Translations under genes and position numbers: made by a program
Shown here: piece after piece, positions 34,640 through 44,728 of the stretch
Layout of the letters: each line of letters begins with the position of its first letter
How positions within the stretch are numbered: the stretch's first letter is position 1
Assembly: GCA_033065855.1 (NCBI GenBank)
Contig: JAVXUO010003154.1
Span: 1 to 64,000, forward strand
Direction: 5' to 3'
DNA from: Escallonia rubra
Lineage: Eukaryota; Streptophyta; Magnoliopsida; Escalloniales; Escalloniaceae
DNA length: 64,000 nt
Notes under the pieces: model-generated
What the model saw: only the letters and a program-made list of their open reading frames with translations
Database searches by the model: none
Told to the model about the DNA's origin: nothing

Positions 34640-35725
34640 TGACATGACCTCACTTCATATAATTATTTCCTCTAATCGTACCAAGGTGAGGATGTGGGCC
34701 TTGACGCGAGTTTGAAGCTTTGTGAAGGTTTGGATCTTGATGAAGATCCAAATGAACTTTGTGAGAGTTCAGATTCGAGTATCGATGAATGCTTGGGACT
34801 TGGTTCGAGTTTGACATTCGCATCGAAGGATCTGGTTTTGGGCTGCGAGCATTTGACCCGGTTGTTTCCCTCTTTCATCCAAGGTTAAATATCATCCTTT
34901 CACCAAGACTTCAGGTTGGTACGATTGAACTGGGTCACGAAGAGTCGAATCGGTTTTTTTTTGCCTTTGTGTTCGAGATTTCATTTATGAAAGAACTGCA
35001 TTTTTAGCTGCAATTTCAGTTTCTCGTGCACTTTTGGCTCAGTTTATTACTTGAACAACTGTGTGTTCATAAGGCTTAGCTGTCGCCACTGCTATGGCGA
35101 CTACCGCCAACTCATTTGCTTCTTGCGGCAGCAAGAAAGCTTACCCTTTTTAGCGAACTTCCTTGCAGGAGAAAATTTCTGGCAGATCGGACAAGTCCTC
35201 ATGTCATTCTTTTGACGTCCTTAGTTGTCTTCTCTAAAAGGGTTTTTCCTACAGTACATGCAGATTCGAGGGTCACGCGACGAGCGCGATATCCCGAGGT
35301 CCTCTGAACTGGCGGTGCCATAGGTGCCACCCTTGGGACGATAGGAGCCGAACGACATCTTGAGGCTTTATCTGCCTTTGAAACGTCAGGACGAACAAAG
35401 TCCCGAGGCTTCTTGGATGGGTAATGCTGCCCTTGAGACAAAGCGTCCTGAGGTCTGTTGGACAGGTGATGCCACCGTTGAAATAACAGGGTGATTAAAG
35501 CGCCTCGAGGCCTCTCAGGTGGGTGCCCTGAGAAGGGTATCTTTCCAAGAAGTTAGACGATTGATCTCTGGCGAAGAAGGCCCCTTGATTATCAGAACGT
35601 ACTCTAGTCGAGTTATTACGACTTATGTGTCCCTATAAGCCATAAGATGCAGTGAGTATGTTTTCTCATAACAATCAAAGGAGAAAAATATTGGTTTCTT
35701 TTATCTAGAGATGGGAGGAGAGACA
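34640..35725 (-). other. Leader between gypsy PBS and gag
   Basis: About 1.1 kb with no conserved frame. On the plus strand a degenerate periodicity around GAGGTCC/CTTGAGGC with GCTGCC runs at about 35290-35530. Small open frames here look like chance. Confidence 0.5.
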
Positions 35726-35744
35726 GGTCCCACCGGGTGTGCCA
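35726..35744 (-). other. Primer binding site of the gypsy element
   Basis: Five bases inside the 5' LTR, the minus strand reads TGGCACACCCGGTGGGACC. It begins with TGG as required to pair with a tRNA CCA end. Which tRNA it matches was not determined. Confidence 0.8.
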
Positions 35745-35749
35745 GATTT

Positions 35750-36661
35750 TGTTAGCACTAATTTTGAGACCTTAAAGAACAAAGGGTTAATTAAAAATCA
35801 AATGCGAACAAACATCCATCGACGCTAAGTTTTTGTGTCGATGTTTACTTTATGGTTGTGGGGATCCCGTCTCCGATCAGACACCTGTAAGATTGTTAAT
35901 TACATCGTCGAACAAACTAACGACGAAAACCTCTGATTCTAGATAAGCTAAAGAAGAAACCAACATGAATCGTAAAAGAGACGAACAAAACATTATTGAA
36001 GGCGGGAATTAACCCCTGAGTTACAATGTTTTCCACCAATCGGTGGTTAGAACCCTATACCTGTAAGCCATAACGCTTGAAGATTTCTGTAAAGCTTATG
36101 TTTTTCTCCCTTTTTTCTTTCTGTCTCTGACTCTTTCTGAAACTCCTTTTTTTTTTCTCCCGTAGGATTTGCCTCTTCCTTTTATAGAGGCTTCCACATG
36201 AATCCTTTGAGGCATATCAGGTTGTTTCTCTAGATAAGTCTCGCTCCATTTGGCTTATCAGATTACCTCTCCATATAAGTCTTCCTCCATTTGACTTATC
36301 CTTCCCATAAGATAATTCAACCACGTGATGAATACCCTTTTTTTTGGGTTTGGACTTCGGACTTTTAAGTAAAGTTGGAATGGTTCGAACTTAAAGAGTT
36401 CGAAACCTCAATGGCCCATCGATTTACAAAGTCCATCACATGCGAGAGTTTGAACTTCAGTGTGGTTCGAAACCTTGTCAGGCCCACAAACCCTTCGAAT
36501 TTCAGCCCACCGACCGGTAGTAATCCTTGTGCACCTTTATTTAATCTTTAATCAAAATGGTATGGATTCGAACTTTGATAAAGTTCGAAACCTACTTGCC
36601 TTGTCCGAACCGTCTAGTACGAATCCAAAATAACTTTTGGGTTGAAATTTAAGTGCCAACA
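35750..36661 (-). repeat. 5' LTR of the gypsy element
   Basis: 912 bp, the partner of 15722-16631 and joined to the PBS, so it is the 5' LTR of the minus-strand element. It is flanked outside by CACTT. Confidence 0.95.
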
Positions 36662-37290
36662 CACTTACGTCTACTGCGAACCCACTTCCTCTGCATCAAC
36701 TCGTTTTGGTGCACCCGCATGTGTGTTTATTGTTGATGAAGGTGAGAGAGACCACTTAGCGGCAACAACGCTGATTGAACACGGTGGTGGAGGTGGCTTT
36801 GGAGAGGAAGGATGTGGTGGAGGAGTGTTTGTGGGAGGTATTGGTATTTTAAAGAGGAAAAGGAACATGGAGAAAATTCAGGAAATGGTTTGAATTGACA
36901 AATCTACCCCTCATCTCTACTAGATTTCTTAGCACGAGCTTTCTAATTTCTCACGATTTTATCTAAATACAAGGCCGAGGTTTTGGCAGCTAAATATTAA
37001 ACCTTAGATTTTTAGCTGTAACTTTGGAAAAAGACAAAGGGACACGAATAGAACCTTGAATTCCAAATAGCACTTTATATGAGAAGGAGATGATATAATG
37101 GCGAAGTAGTAAGTATTTGATGAAGCTGCTGTGTCTTTGTGGTGGAAAAGAATAGGAGAAGTTCATTTATTATGACCAACACGCCATCTTTAAGCAAGGC
37201 GCTGGCTCTCTCTCTCTCCCCCCCCCGTCTCCAAGTCAGGAAAACCCACTTGTTGCTACTCGTTGCCTCTCACCGCCCGCTCTACTCAGT
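36662..37290 (+). other. Continuation of the pre-gypsy sequence
   Basis: Begins with the TSD copy CACTT and reads TGCATCAACTCGTTTTGG then TGCACCCGCA, which looks like an LTR end followed by a weak PBS of the older element. A GGTGGTGGAGGTGGC run follows at about 36783. No gene is recognised. Confidence 0.4.
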
Positions 37291-37294
37291 CCCC

Positions 37295-37372
37295 TCTCTC
37301 TCTCACGCGCGCGCGCGCGCTCGCTCGCACGCACGCACACACACACCCTCTCTCTCTCTCTCTCTCTCTCTT
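37295..37372. repeat. Compound (CT)n-(CG)n-(CA)n microsatellite
   Basis: CTCTCTCT, then CGCGCGCGCGCG, then CGCACGCACGCACACACA, then a further CT run. Smaller CT runs lie at 37207 and 37436. Confidence 0.9.
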
Positions 37373-37439
37373 TCACACCCTGGATTCGTTGTCTTCTTCT
37401 TCCTTCAAGCTTAATCTTCCATCATTGATGTTCTTTCCT

Positions 37440-37827
37440 CTCTCTCTCTCTCTTCCCCTCTCTCTTACCCATATCTGGACTCTGCGCCTTCTTCTTCCTT
37501 AGACCTTAATCTTCCATCATCTATGGCAACAGATTTGCAAAGATACCTTCCCAATAGGCAACATGACGTGTCTGCTATGGATCCCATCCAAGCATCTGCG
37601 TCTTTTCGTGTCAACACGATACTTAGCCCAAAGTGCCAATTTCATGTAACATAGACAAGAAAGTAAATGAAGGACTGTGGCTTAGTTGTTGTAATTATGT
37701 TTTAATTATTCGTGAAACCCAAAGAGAAAAAGCTTACGAGATGGACGGAGTAGTAATTGCTAAAAGGTAAAGAGGGCTCTAAATTTGGAACGTGTGCATA
37801 GTAGAATTCGGAACATAAGCCCAAGAA
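37440..37827 (+). repeat. Dispersed repeat, copy A
   Basis: Shares with 39836-40272 the blocks CTGCGCCTTCTTCTTCCTTA, CAGATTTGCA, TATGGATCCCAT, GTGGCTTAGTTG, GTGAAACCCAAA and GAATTCGGAACATAAGCCCA in the same order. An extra partial copy of the first block sits just upstream at 37380-37425. The family is unknown; no inverted or direct terminal repeats were found. Confidence 0.7.
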
Positions 37828-38984
37828 TGCTATATGGTCAATTTGGGAATAAAAGCATTGTTACTATGAGAAATAGAGTATTTGAGCATTGTAGATTGTG
37901 TAGATTTACACCAGCAGTGTATCTCCAGGCCCTTCCAATAATTGCATCACATAGTTTGCAAGCTCGATAGTGAAACCATTGGCTCATGGACTTTGACCAA
38001 CAGGGTGATGAAGTAAATGAAGCTCGAAGTGTGGCCTCGTGTGAAAGTTCAATTTACTGCAAAACACGATAAGCAAGCACATAAAGACATTTCAAGAAAT
38101 ACAGCGCCTTTACCGGTTTGCGGCTCCCATCGAAGGTATATGACAATGCGTCCTTGATTATGCTGACGTTGGCAACTCTTGTGGTAGCTTGGCCTTGAAC
38201 AAAAGGATGATCTAGTGGTTAAGAGGCAGGGGGGCATGCAGATGAGATGTGGATCATTGTAACCGAAAGGTGCTCAGCAATTATAGGAATATCTCTGCTC
38301 TTTCCGATTCTAAATATAAGCAGCAACCTGCAGAATCCAACAAAGTTACATTATTATTCAACACGCAATCTGGCCTTAACATATAAAGTCAAAAAAGGAG
38401 AAGGAGAAGGTGGAACTCTTAAATGATTTCTAGGATGAGATAAACATGTTTTGCCATGTCCAATTCTGCAAGCTTGACTTTGCCACTGGGATCTACTAAT
38501 AATGTGTTTGGCCCTTTGATATTTCTGCCAAAAGGTACATATTTCCCTTTCCAAAAGAAGGTTTAGAGTTACTATTTTTACGTCAATGGCAAGTCGCATA
38601 TTCAAGCAAACACGACTCAATTTAGTTGGTATAGACCTTAATGACATATATCATCCTTAGCACGTTTCTGCCTTTTTCCTGGCCTTCATGCTACCTACTT
38701 TTCTATATAGGTTGGTTCTCAACCCCTGTACTTATATTCCTCATGCTACATCTTGTTCCCAGACTATTTTACTTCAAAACTCTAATACATATTGAAGCAA
38801 GCAGGGAGAAGAAACAAAAGAACTCCAAGCATGTTCCTCCACTACTTGAAACTGGAGACAGCGCCAATGTTTGTGGATCAGCATAAGTAATAGAACTATC
38901 CTCCTATCCATCAATACTGCGATTAGATTCCTGAGATTCCGTTGTTTGCAATATCCATTCGCTTTCCCCCAATCTGCGGTATAT

Positions 38985-39183
38985 ATGAAAGTCGATATTC
39001 GGGCCTGGATCAAAACCGATCCCAACATTAATAAAAACACTAATATTGGGACTCAAAATTACCAAATAATTGATAAAATTGATAAGAAAGGTCTTTTTTT
39101 TATTACAATTGATGAAGATCCAATCAATTCATCCAATCAAAAAAAAATATTTTTTGATTGGATGGGAATGAATGAAGAAATAC
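38985..39183 (+). pseudogene. ycf1: Nuclear insertion of chloroplast ycf1 (TIC214) fragment
   Basis: The frame reads [33 protein letters not shown] and [19 protein letters not shown], which I recognise as a conserved part of plastid Ycf1. Similarity ends where the sequence turns to CTATGATTCC. Surroundings are nuclear, so this is a NUPT of about 200 bp. It is still open, so the transfer may be recent, or the fragment too short to have gathered stops. Confidence 0.75.
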
Positions 39184-39835
39184 TATGATTCCCTTAGTCC
39201 TCACAATCAAGGAAAGTAAAAAAGCACCCCATATCATTACTAGAATGACTAGACATAATAAAGCAGCACTTGCATACATCATTAGGAAAATATGGTAAAG
39301 ATATTCTGTGCAATGGTGTACATGCGACATGCCATTTCAGATTAACAGCAAACTCATGAACTGTAAGTTGTGATGGTAATTGGTTTGATTATATGCCAAA
39401 ATGAGAAAGAGGGGCAAAAAAATGGCAATAGGAAATCATGACATATCATTAAAGAGATGTTAGAAAAGAAATGAATCCGGAATACATGCAGAATGCCAAA
39501 CCAACAGAAAGATATAATTCATCCTCTTGATTTGAAAGCCTACCATTGTCCAAATAATAACCAGTTAGGAAAACAGCCCGAGGACCAAAAAATAGAAAAT
39601 ACTAATTGATCGGCCTCCGCAAATTCCAAATCCAACTTGCACGACTCGGCCTTATCTAGCAATAGCACACACAGAAGTACAGGACCCTTGTCTCCTAAAT
39701 TGCACTGAAGGAAGCTCTTCTTCTATGAAGTGCCATTTGCCAATGTCACCTAAAAAATTAAACAAAGCAGATGCTATCAACGCAACAAACTGTTTCAAAA
39801 CAAAACTTCAGCAAAGTTTGAAGTGGGTTGTGTTC

Positions 39836-40272
39836 TCTCTCTCTCTCTCTCTCTCCCCCCCCCCACACACACACACACACTCTCACCCACCCAAATCTGG
39901 ATTCTGCGCCTTCTTCTTCCTTAGACCTTCATCTTCTATCATCTATGGTGACAGATTTGCAGAGATGCCTCTACAATCGGCAATGTGGCTTGACCATTGG
40001 GCACACGGCATGTCCGGTATGGATCCCATACCCGTATCCGCGTCGTGTTGCGTCGACGCAATAGTTTGCCCAAGAGTGTCTAGTCTATGTAACATCAACT
40101 AGAAATTCAATGAAGGAAAGGGGCTTAGTTGCTGTAACTATGTTTCAATGATTTGTGAAACCCAAACTGAACAAAGCTTATGAGATAGAGGGAGTAGTAA
40201 TTTCTAAGAGGTTAAAAAGGCTCTTATTTTGGAATGTTTAAATAGTAGGAATTCGGAACATAAGCCCAAGAA
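39836..40272 (+). repeat. Dispersed repeat, copy B
   Basis: Partner of 37440-37827 in the same orientation, starting in a (CT)n-C(9)-(CA)n microsatellite. Between the block ATCTATGG and the block GAATTCGGAACATAAGCCCA the copies differ by many substitutions and small indels. Both lie downstream of the TAF1C-like gene. Confidence 0.7.
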
Positions 40273-40941
40273 AGAGAAATAAATGGCACAATACAAACCC
40301 CTTGTTGGCACTAAGAGAGAATGTTAACTCGTGTACACGTAAAATCATCATAGGAGATATCAAAGGCAGTTGGCTCAGAAGACATCAATAAGAACCAAAA
40401 GGTGGAGACACGAGTGACTACATAATGACAATTTATATGCGTACTTTCAGTAGTCAATAAACTTACCTTGTACTCTGCGATTGATTACTCTGCAGGTTAA
40501 GAGAGATAATCAGACACCCTAGGTCATGATGTTGAAGGGAGAGAGAAGGGCTAATTGAGGCGATGCTTCCATTGATTACAGACCTGATCGGAGATCTCAT
40601 AAACTGGAAGCTTCTGGCACCTCTATAGCAATAAATCTAGTATAATACAGATCTAGTAAATCGTTATGAAATGCTATTCTAGCTCTATATGACTCGTTCG
40701 TTCAGAACTACTTGATGTAGAATTCAGTTGCTAAGTAGTGGATATATTCTACAGTTATTGTATAGATCACTTCGTTTCTGGCACTGTACTCCATCCAAAA
40801 TACAAGACAACAAGAAAATGGTTAGTGATGGAGACTGAATACATGAACGGTTGATCAAGTGCGAAAACAAGAGAAATTCCTTTGGGTCAAGGAAGATAAA
40901 AATGAAAGAACAAACACCCAACATTCCAACAATCACAAATC
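40273..40941 (-). other. 3' flank of the TAF1C-like gene
   Basis: No coding sequence. It should contain the 3' UTR and polyadenylation signals on the minus strand; an AATAAA-type signal was not pinned down. Confidence 0.4.
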
Positions 40942-43566
40942 CTACTTCTTTAGATTAACCCCCTTACAAAACTTCTGATACAAATTGAAACTTTCTCTGA
41001 ATTTGGCGTATTGTCTCTCTAACAGTTTGTAGTTCTGGACCTTGTTCGTTTTAGAGTTCATGTCACAAGCATCAAACTCTAACTCTGCTGGACGCTGTGT
41101 ATCAAACAGTTCTGCTCCAACCCGATCCATTGTGGCAATGGAGACAGGCTCCTTCTGACGTGTTCTATAAACAAAGGCTTTAAATCTCGCATTCTCAGAC
41201 ATGGATTCGGTCGGTTTTGGATCACCAGTGCAGAACTTATTGGAAAACGCCACTGGTTCATGCATAGAAAAAAACTTTTCTTTTTGAGAGTCAATCTCTT
41301 TGACATCATCAGCAAGGGAAACGGCATGGTCAATCTGAAGGTCCGAGGCAGAACCAGACATAGTAACCACATTGGCTACCTGCATGACTTTATTGCACTC
41401 AAGTTCAAGTTCCTGGTCAGCTGACAAGACATTTGCTTTTCCCATGCCAAGGATGCGAAGAGTCGCCAGAAACTGAAGAGGAACACCTGGACCTGAGGAT
41501 ACACTCCTGTAGTTTCCTAACACTTCAAGGAATTCCGAGTAGGTGGAAAAAGCCAAACATAAAAGATTCGTAGGCAATGTAGCCCAGATTCTACTTGAAG
41601 CAATTTCCCTAATGCTGGTTGGCAACCTGATGTCTTTAAATACATCATCAACTGTAAGAGATGCTGTGGATGCCTTCACTTCCTGACAATTATGGTGGAA
41701 GTCTAATGTAAAAGTATGATTTTTCTGAGGATCCTCAAAAATCTTTCGCTCTGTACCATGCAGAGCTTTGGCAAGACTATCTTTCAAATAGGCGTTGAAG
41801 CAATCAAGTTTCAAGTAATGATACTTTTTGGGAAACTTGTACTCTCCATCATCCATAGCACATAGCTGAGAACTTTCATAACAAAGAGATCGTTCTTTGT
41901 GGGCTTCTTCACAATTATTAACACATTCGAATGAAGCGAGGTATCTCTGTGATTCGAGCACTCCTGAGGACATTAGTCTGACGACTGTCAACCCACCGAA
42001 ACCATCTGGCTCACACAACTGGACTGAAAGATCCGTGTCGAGGATGCCAAACCCAAAAACTAATTCTTTCTTCTGCTGCCATCTAGGAAGAGAGTCATTT
42101 GAGAACTCTTCCCTTACAAGACAATCTGCACATTGACAACCACGCCCTGATAGTGAGATATCTGAAGGGAGTTCCCAAGCATAAAGAGATTTGGAAAACT
42201 TCGAAATTTCAGAGGCAGCCGATCTCCTGTTGTCCGGGCCGTAGCAAAAGAGACTAAACTCGCAATTTGAAAAGGAACCCATTAATATGCAATAACCCAT
42301 ATCCGAAGCCCACTTGAACTTATCATCCCTTGAGTGTGACCTCAATTCGGACAATCTGAAGACAGTAACATAGTGGGGATTCTCGAGACCATGTTGCCAT
42401 TGCAACAACGGCACGAGTGGATTCCGCACATCACAAAGGAGGAGCAAGTCATTTGAGGCCACCGTAAAATAGAAGCCATCTGAACCTGCCCTGGAGAATG
42501 CAACAAAGTGATCTGTTTTCCCAACATTAAAAGAGGTATGGAAATCCATCTTCAATAGACAGCACACGCGGCTTCTCTCAGACCTCAAATCAACTAAAAA
42601 AACTGCATTAGAATGAGCCACAATCAGAATTCTCGGATGCCAACTAAACTCACAACTCAACCACTCACCACCCTGCAGCAATATGGTTGAATCGTTCCAC
42701 AAAACCTTTAGCTTCTTTCCTGAAAATTTCGACCCGGTTCCGGAGCATGAATCCAAGTCAAACAGAAACAACTCGCCACTCTGAAGTAATACCAAGCTCT
42801 CTTCTGGCAGGTGCGGACTCCAACAAGCATGAACAATAACAGTCTTAAAAAGCTTACTACCAAGAAAATCTAATGATGCGGGGTTCTTCGAGCTAGAACC
42901 GACCCCTTTGATACTAACACCATAGCAACAAACAGAGTACATTGTGCAAGCTAACAGATACCCAACAAGAGTAGTAGAACAAGAACTAACGGAACAAGGA
43001 GAGGGAGGATCACCAACCTGGTTCACCAGTAATTGGACAATCCGGTGATTCAAGCTAGTTTTAGCTGTAAAAACGTCGCCGCGGCCTCCACCAGGAACTT
43101 CAACATCCAAACGGGAATCCTTAACAGACAGCATAACAAACCCGACTTTGTCGGAGTTGGGGCCAGTGGGGAAGAAGGCAAAAACCATGTTTGAGTCGGG
43201 GCAGCGCAGTAGCTGCAGGCAGTTGTTGAGCAGCGGTGTTGTGTCGGCATCTTGAACGCCAAAGAAGGAATCAACGATGGAAGAAGCGGTGGACGGGAGG
43301 ATTGGAGAGTCGGTAGACGTTTGGAGGAAATTGTGAAGGGAGAGGCTAGGGGTATCGACAAAATGAGCACTAGAAAGAAAATTTGGGGAGTGCAGGAGCT
43401 TGGTAAGGGATTTGGGTAATGGGTTAAAGATCAATGGCCCAGTTTCTTTACCAGAAGATTTACCGCCATCGGCACCGCCGCCGCCACAGCTACGAGAGAG
43501 GAGGAGTGGGGCATCGAAAACGTATGAGATGGGCCACAAGGACTTCCATTCTTCTGAGAATTCCAT
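40942..43566 (-). CDS. TAF1C: TAF1C-like RNA polymerase I initiation factor subunit
   Basis: A single 874-codon open frame from ATG (MEFSEEWKSLW) to TAA with no break. I recognise the plant family annotated as TBP-associated factor, RNA polymerase I subunit C. The N-terminal MEFSEEW and GPLIFNPLP lead to a beta-propeller-like region with WSPHLPEESLVLLQSGELFL and CEFSWHPRILIVAHSNAVFL, a middle part with CQCADC, and a C-terminal helical region ending LLERQYAKFRESFNLYQKFC. In mammals TAF1C belongs to SL1, which with TAF1B and TBP recruits Pol I to rRNA promoters in the nucleolus. The neighbouring divergent gene encodes the TAF1B partner, which supports the call. No intron is needed. The start is chosen because it gives the conserved N-terminus and nothing extends upstream. 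Confidence 0.8.
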   Translation of the reverse strand: MEFSEEWKSLWPISYVFDAPLLLSRSCGGGGADGGKSSGKETGPLIFNPLPKSLTKLLHSPNFLSSAHFVDTPSLSLHNFLQTSTDSPILPSTASSIVDSFFGVQDADTTPLLNNCLQLLRCPDSNMVFAFFPTGPNSDKVGFVMLSVKDSRLDVEVPGGGRGDVFTAKTSLNHRIVQLLVNQVGDPPSPCSVSSCSTTLVGYLLACTMYSVCCYGVSIKGVGSSSKNPASLDFLGSKLFKTVIVHACWSPHLPEESLVLLQSGELFLFDLDSCSGTGSKFSGKKLKVLWNDSTILLQGGEWLSCEFSWHPRILIVAHSNAVFLVDLRSERSRVCCLLKMDFHTSFNVGKTDHFVAFSRAGSDGFYFTVASNDLLLLCDVRNPLVPLLQWQHGLENPHYVTVFRLSELRSHSRDDKFKWASDMGYCILMGSFSNCEFSLFCYGPDNRRSAASEISKFSKSLYAWELPSDISLSGRGCQCADCLVREEFSNDSLPRWQQKKELVFGFGILDTDLSVQLCEPDGFGGLTVVRLMSSGVLESQRYLASFECVNNCEEAHKERSLCYESSQLCAMDDGEYKFPKKYHYLKLDCFNAYLKDSLAKALHGTERKIFEDPQKNHTFTLDFHHNCQEVKASTASLTVDDVFKDIRLPTSIREIASSRIWATLPTNLLCLAFSTYSEFLEVLGNYRSVSSGPGVPLQFLATLRILGMGKANVLSADQELELECNKVMQVANVVTMSGSASDLQIDHAVSLADDVKEIDSQKEKFFSMHEPVAFSNKFCTGDPKPTESMSENARFKAFVYRTRQKEPVSIATMDRVGAELFDTQRPAELEFDACDMNSKTNKVQNYKLLERQYAKFRESFNLYQKFCKGVNLKK

Positions 43567-44728
43567 GTTATCTTCGGGCTCAAAAATTCAATTGCCACGG
43601 GAAGCATGCATGGGAAGATTGGGGATATGAAGAAACTTCTATACGTAGTAGTTGGGAAGAGGAAGGGTCGCAATCCGCAGTTAGAACTGATTAATAAACT
43701 ACTTTTTGCATGGGCGGGAAGACTGCAACAGTTGGCGCTTTGGGTTCCGCCCGGGCTGTACTTCACAGGCTTAATCAGCATTAAACCCCAGTCTATCTGT
43801 TCGTCTTCCCGACCGCCAAAACACCGTCAGACCCGTTCGGGACTGTACTTCAGGCTTAATCAGCATTTGCCCATTGCCGCTTGCCCTTTTATCTACCAAG
43901 GTAATAAAGGAATTATCCTTTTCCTCCACCGCCAACACTCAAACTCAAAGCCCCTCGATCTCCAACTCGCCTCGTCCTCCAGGTAACCCCGTTCCATTGC
44001 TCTCTTTCTTTCGTGGAGTGCAATCACTTATCGCATGCATGAATTGATCGCTTGCTTCTGTAAATGCGAAGGCTTCGACTGAAAATTCTTTACTTCTGAT
44101 TAGGCTAGGTGCTTGTGATTGCGAAATATATCGTTTCTAGGGGATATATCACATGTTACATGTAAGCAAACAGGTTTGGGGGCTGGGGTTGGAGTTAATT
44201 GAGCTTTTTGATGGTAAAATATGAACTTGTAATGAATCCTACGACCTAGCAGCACAACAATGAACTCTCTTGTGCTGAAACTGAAAACCGAATTGAGATG
44301 GGGAAAGGACGTCTCTTTATTCTTCTTTTCAGAATCTATATTCTCCCTGGCTCCAATGGAGTATCATTTTATAATGATTTCACTATGCCTAAACATTGTT
44401 AAGCCTTTATACTCCATATCCTAATCATTATGTCCGCCTTCGTCCATCTCCTGTTTTCCAGGCTCTTGCTACGTTGAAGCAAACACACACACATACTTTC
44501 GAATCTAAGAAAGGTATTATCTTTTTGAGTCCTAATCACAATTCTCTTTCGGCTTTCCCTCCACCTTCCTTCTCTGTTGATGTACAAATGCCGGTTATCA
44601 TCATCTATGCTTGTAACTCAAATCCCGGATTCTTCATATATAGTCAACAGACAAAGTAGCTGGTTATCATCATCGTCTCGGTCACCAACAGCGTATTTGC
44701 ATGCGTAGACTCTCGCCGGATAATACAA
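43567..44728. promoter_or_regulatory. Putative bidirectional promoter between TAF1C and TAF1B
   Basis: 1.16 kb between the two start codons. A donor-like CCAG/GTAACC at 43982-43984 and an acceptor TTTTCCAG at 44461 suggest that TAF1B has a 5' UTR intron, with transcription starting near 43900. That would leave only about 300 bp between transcription starts. No TATA box is obvious on either side. Confidence 0.5.
43756..43867 (+). repeat. Direct repeat in the shared promoter
   Basis: CTGTACTTCA-(CA)-GGCTTAATCAGCATT occurs at 43756-43782 and, without the CA, at 43843-43867, an 87-bp spacing. It may be a paired regulatory site or a local duplication. Confidence 0.7.

Larger units (their letters stand above)
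15722..36661 (-). mobile_element. Ty3/gypsy Tat-type retrotransposon with antisense ORF, defective
   Basis: The TSD CACTT is perfect (15717-15721 and 36662-36666). Both LTRs run TGTT...AACA, with a PBS at the right LTR and a PPT at the left LTR, so the element reads on the minus strand. Order on that strand is gag, protease, RT, RNase H, a second archaeal-type RNase H, integrase without chromodomain, then a long 3' segment with an ORF on the opposite strand. The dual RNase H is the hallmark of the Tat clade. Removing the two inserts leaves about 17.6 kb. Many stops and frameshifts, plus a changed catalytic residue in RT, make it inactive. Confidence 0.95.

Noticed and set aside
37139..37502. 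Ser/Leu-rich open frames in microsatellite DNA
   Set aside because: Translations of CT/CA repeats, not genes.
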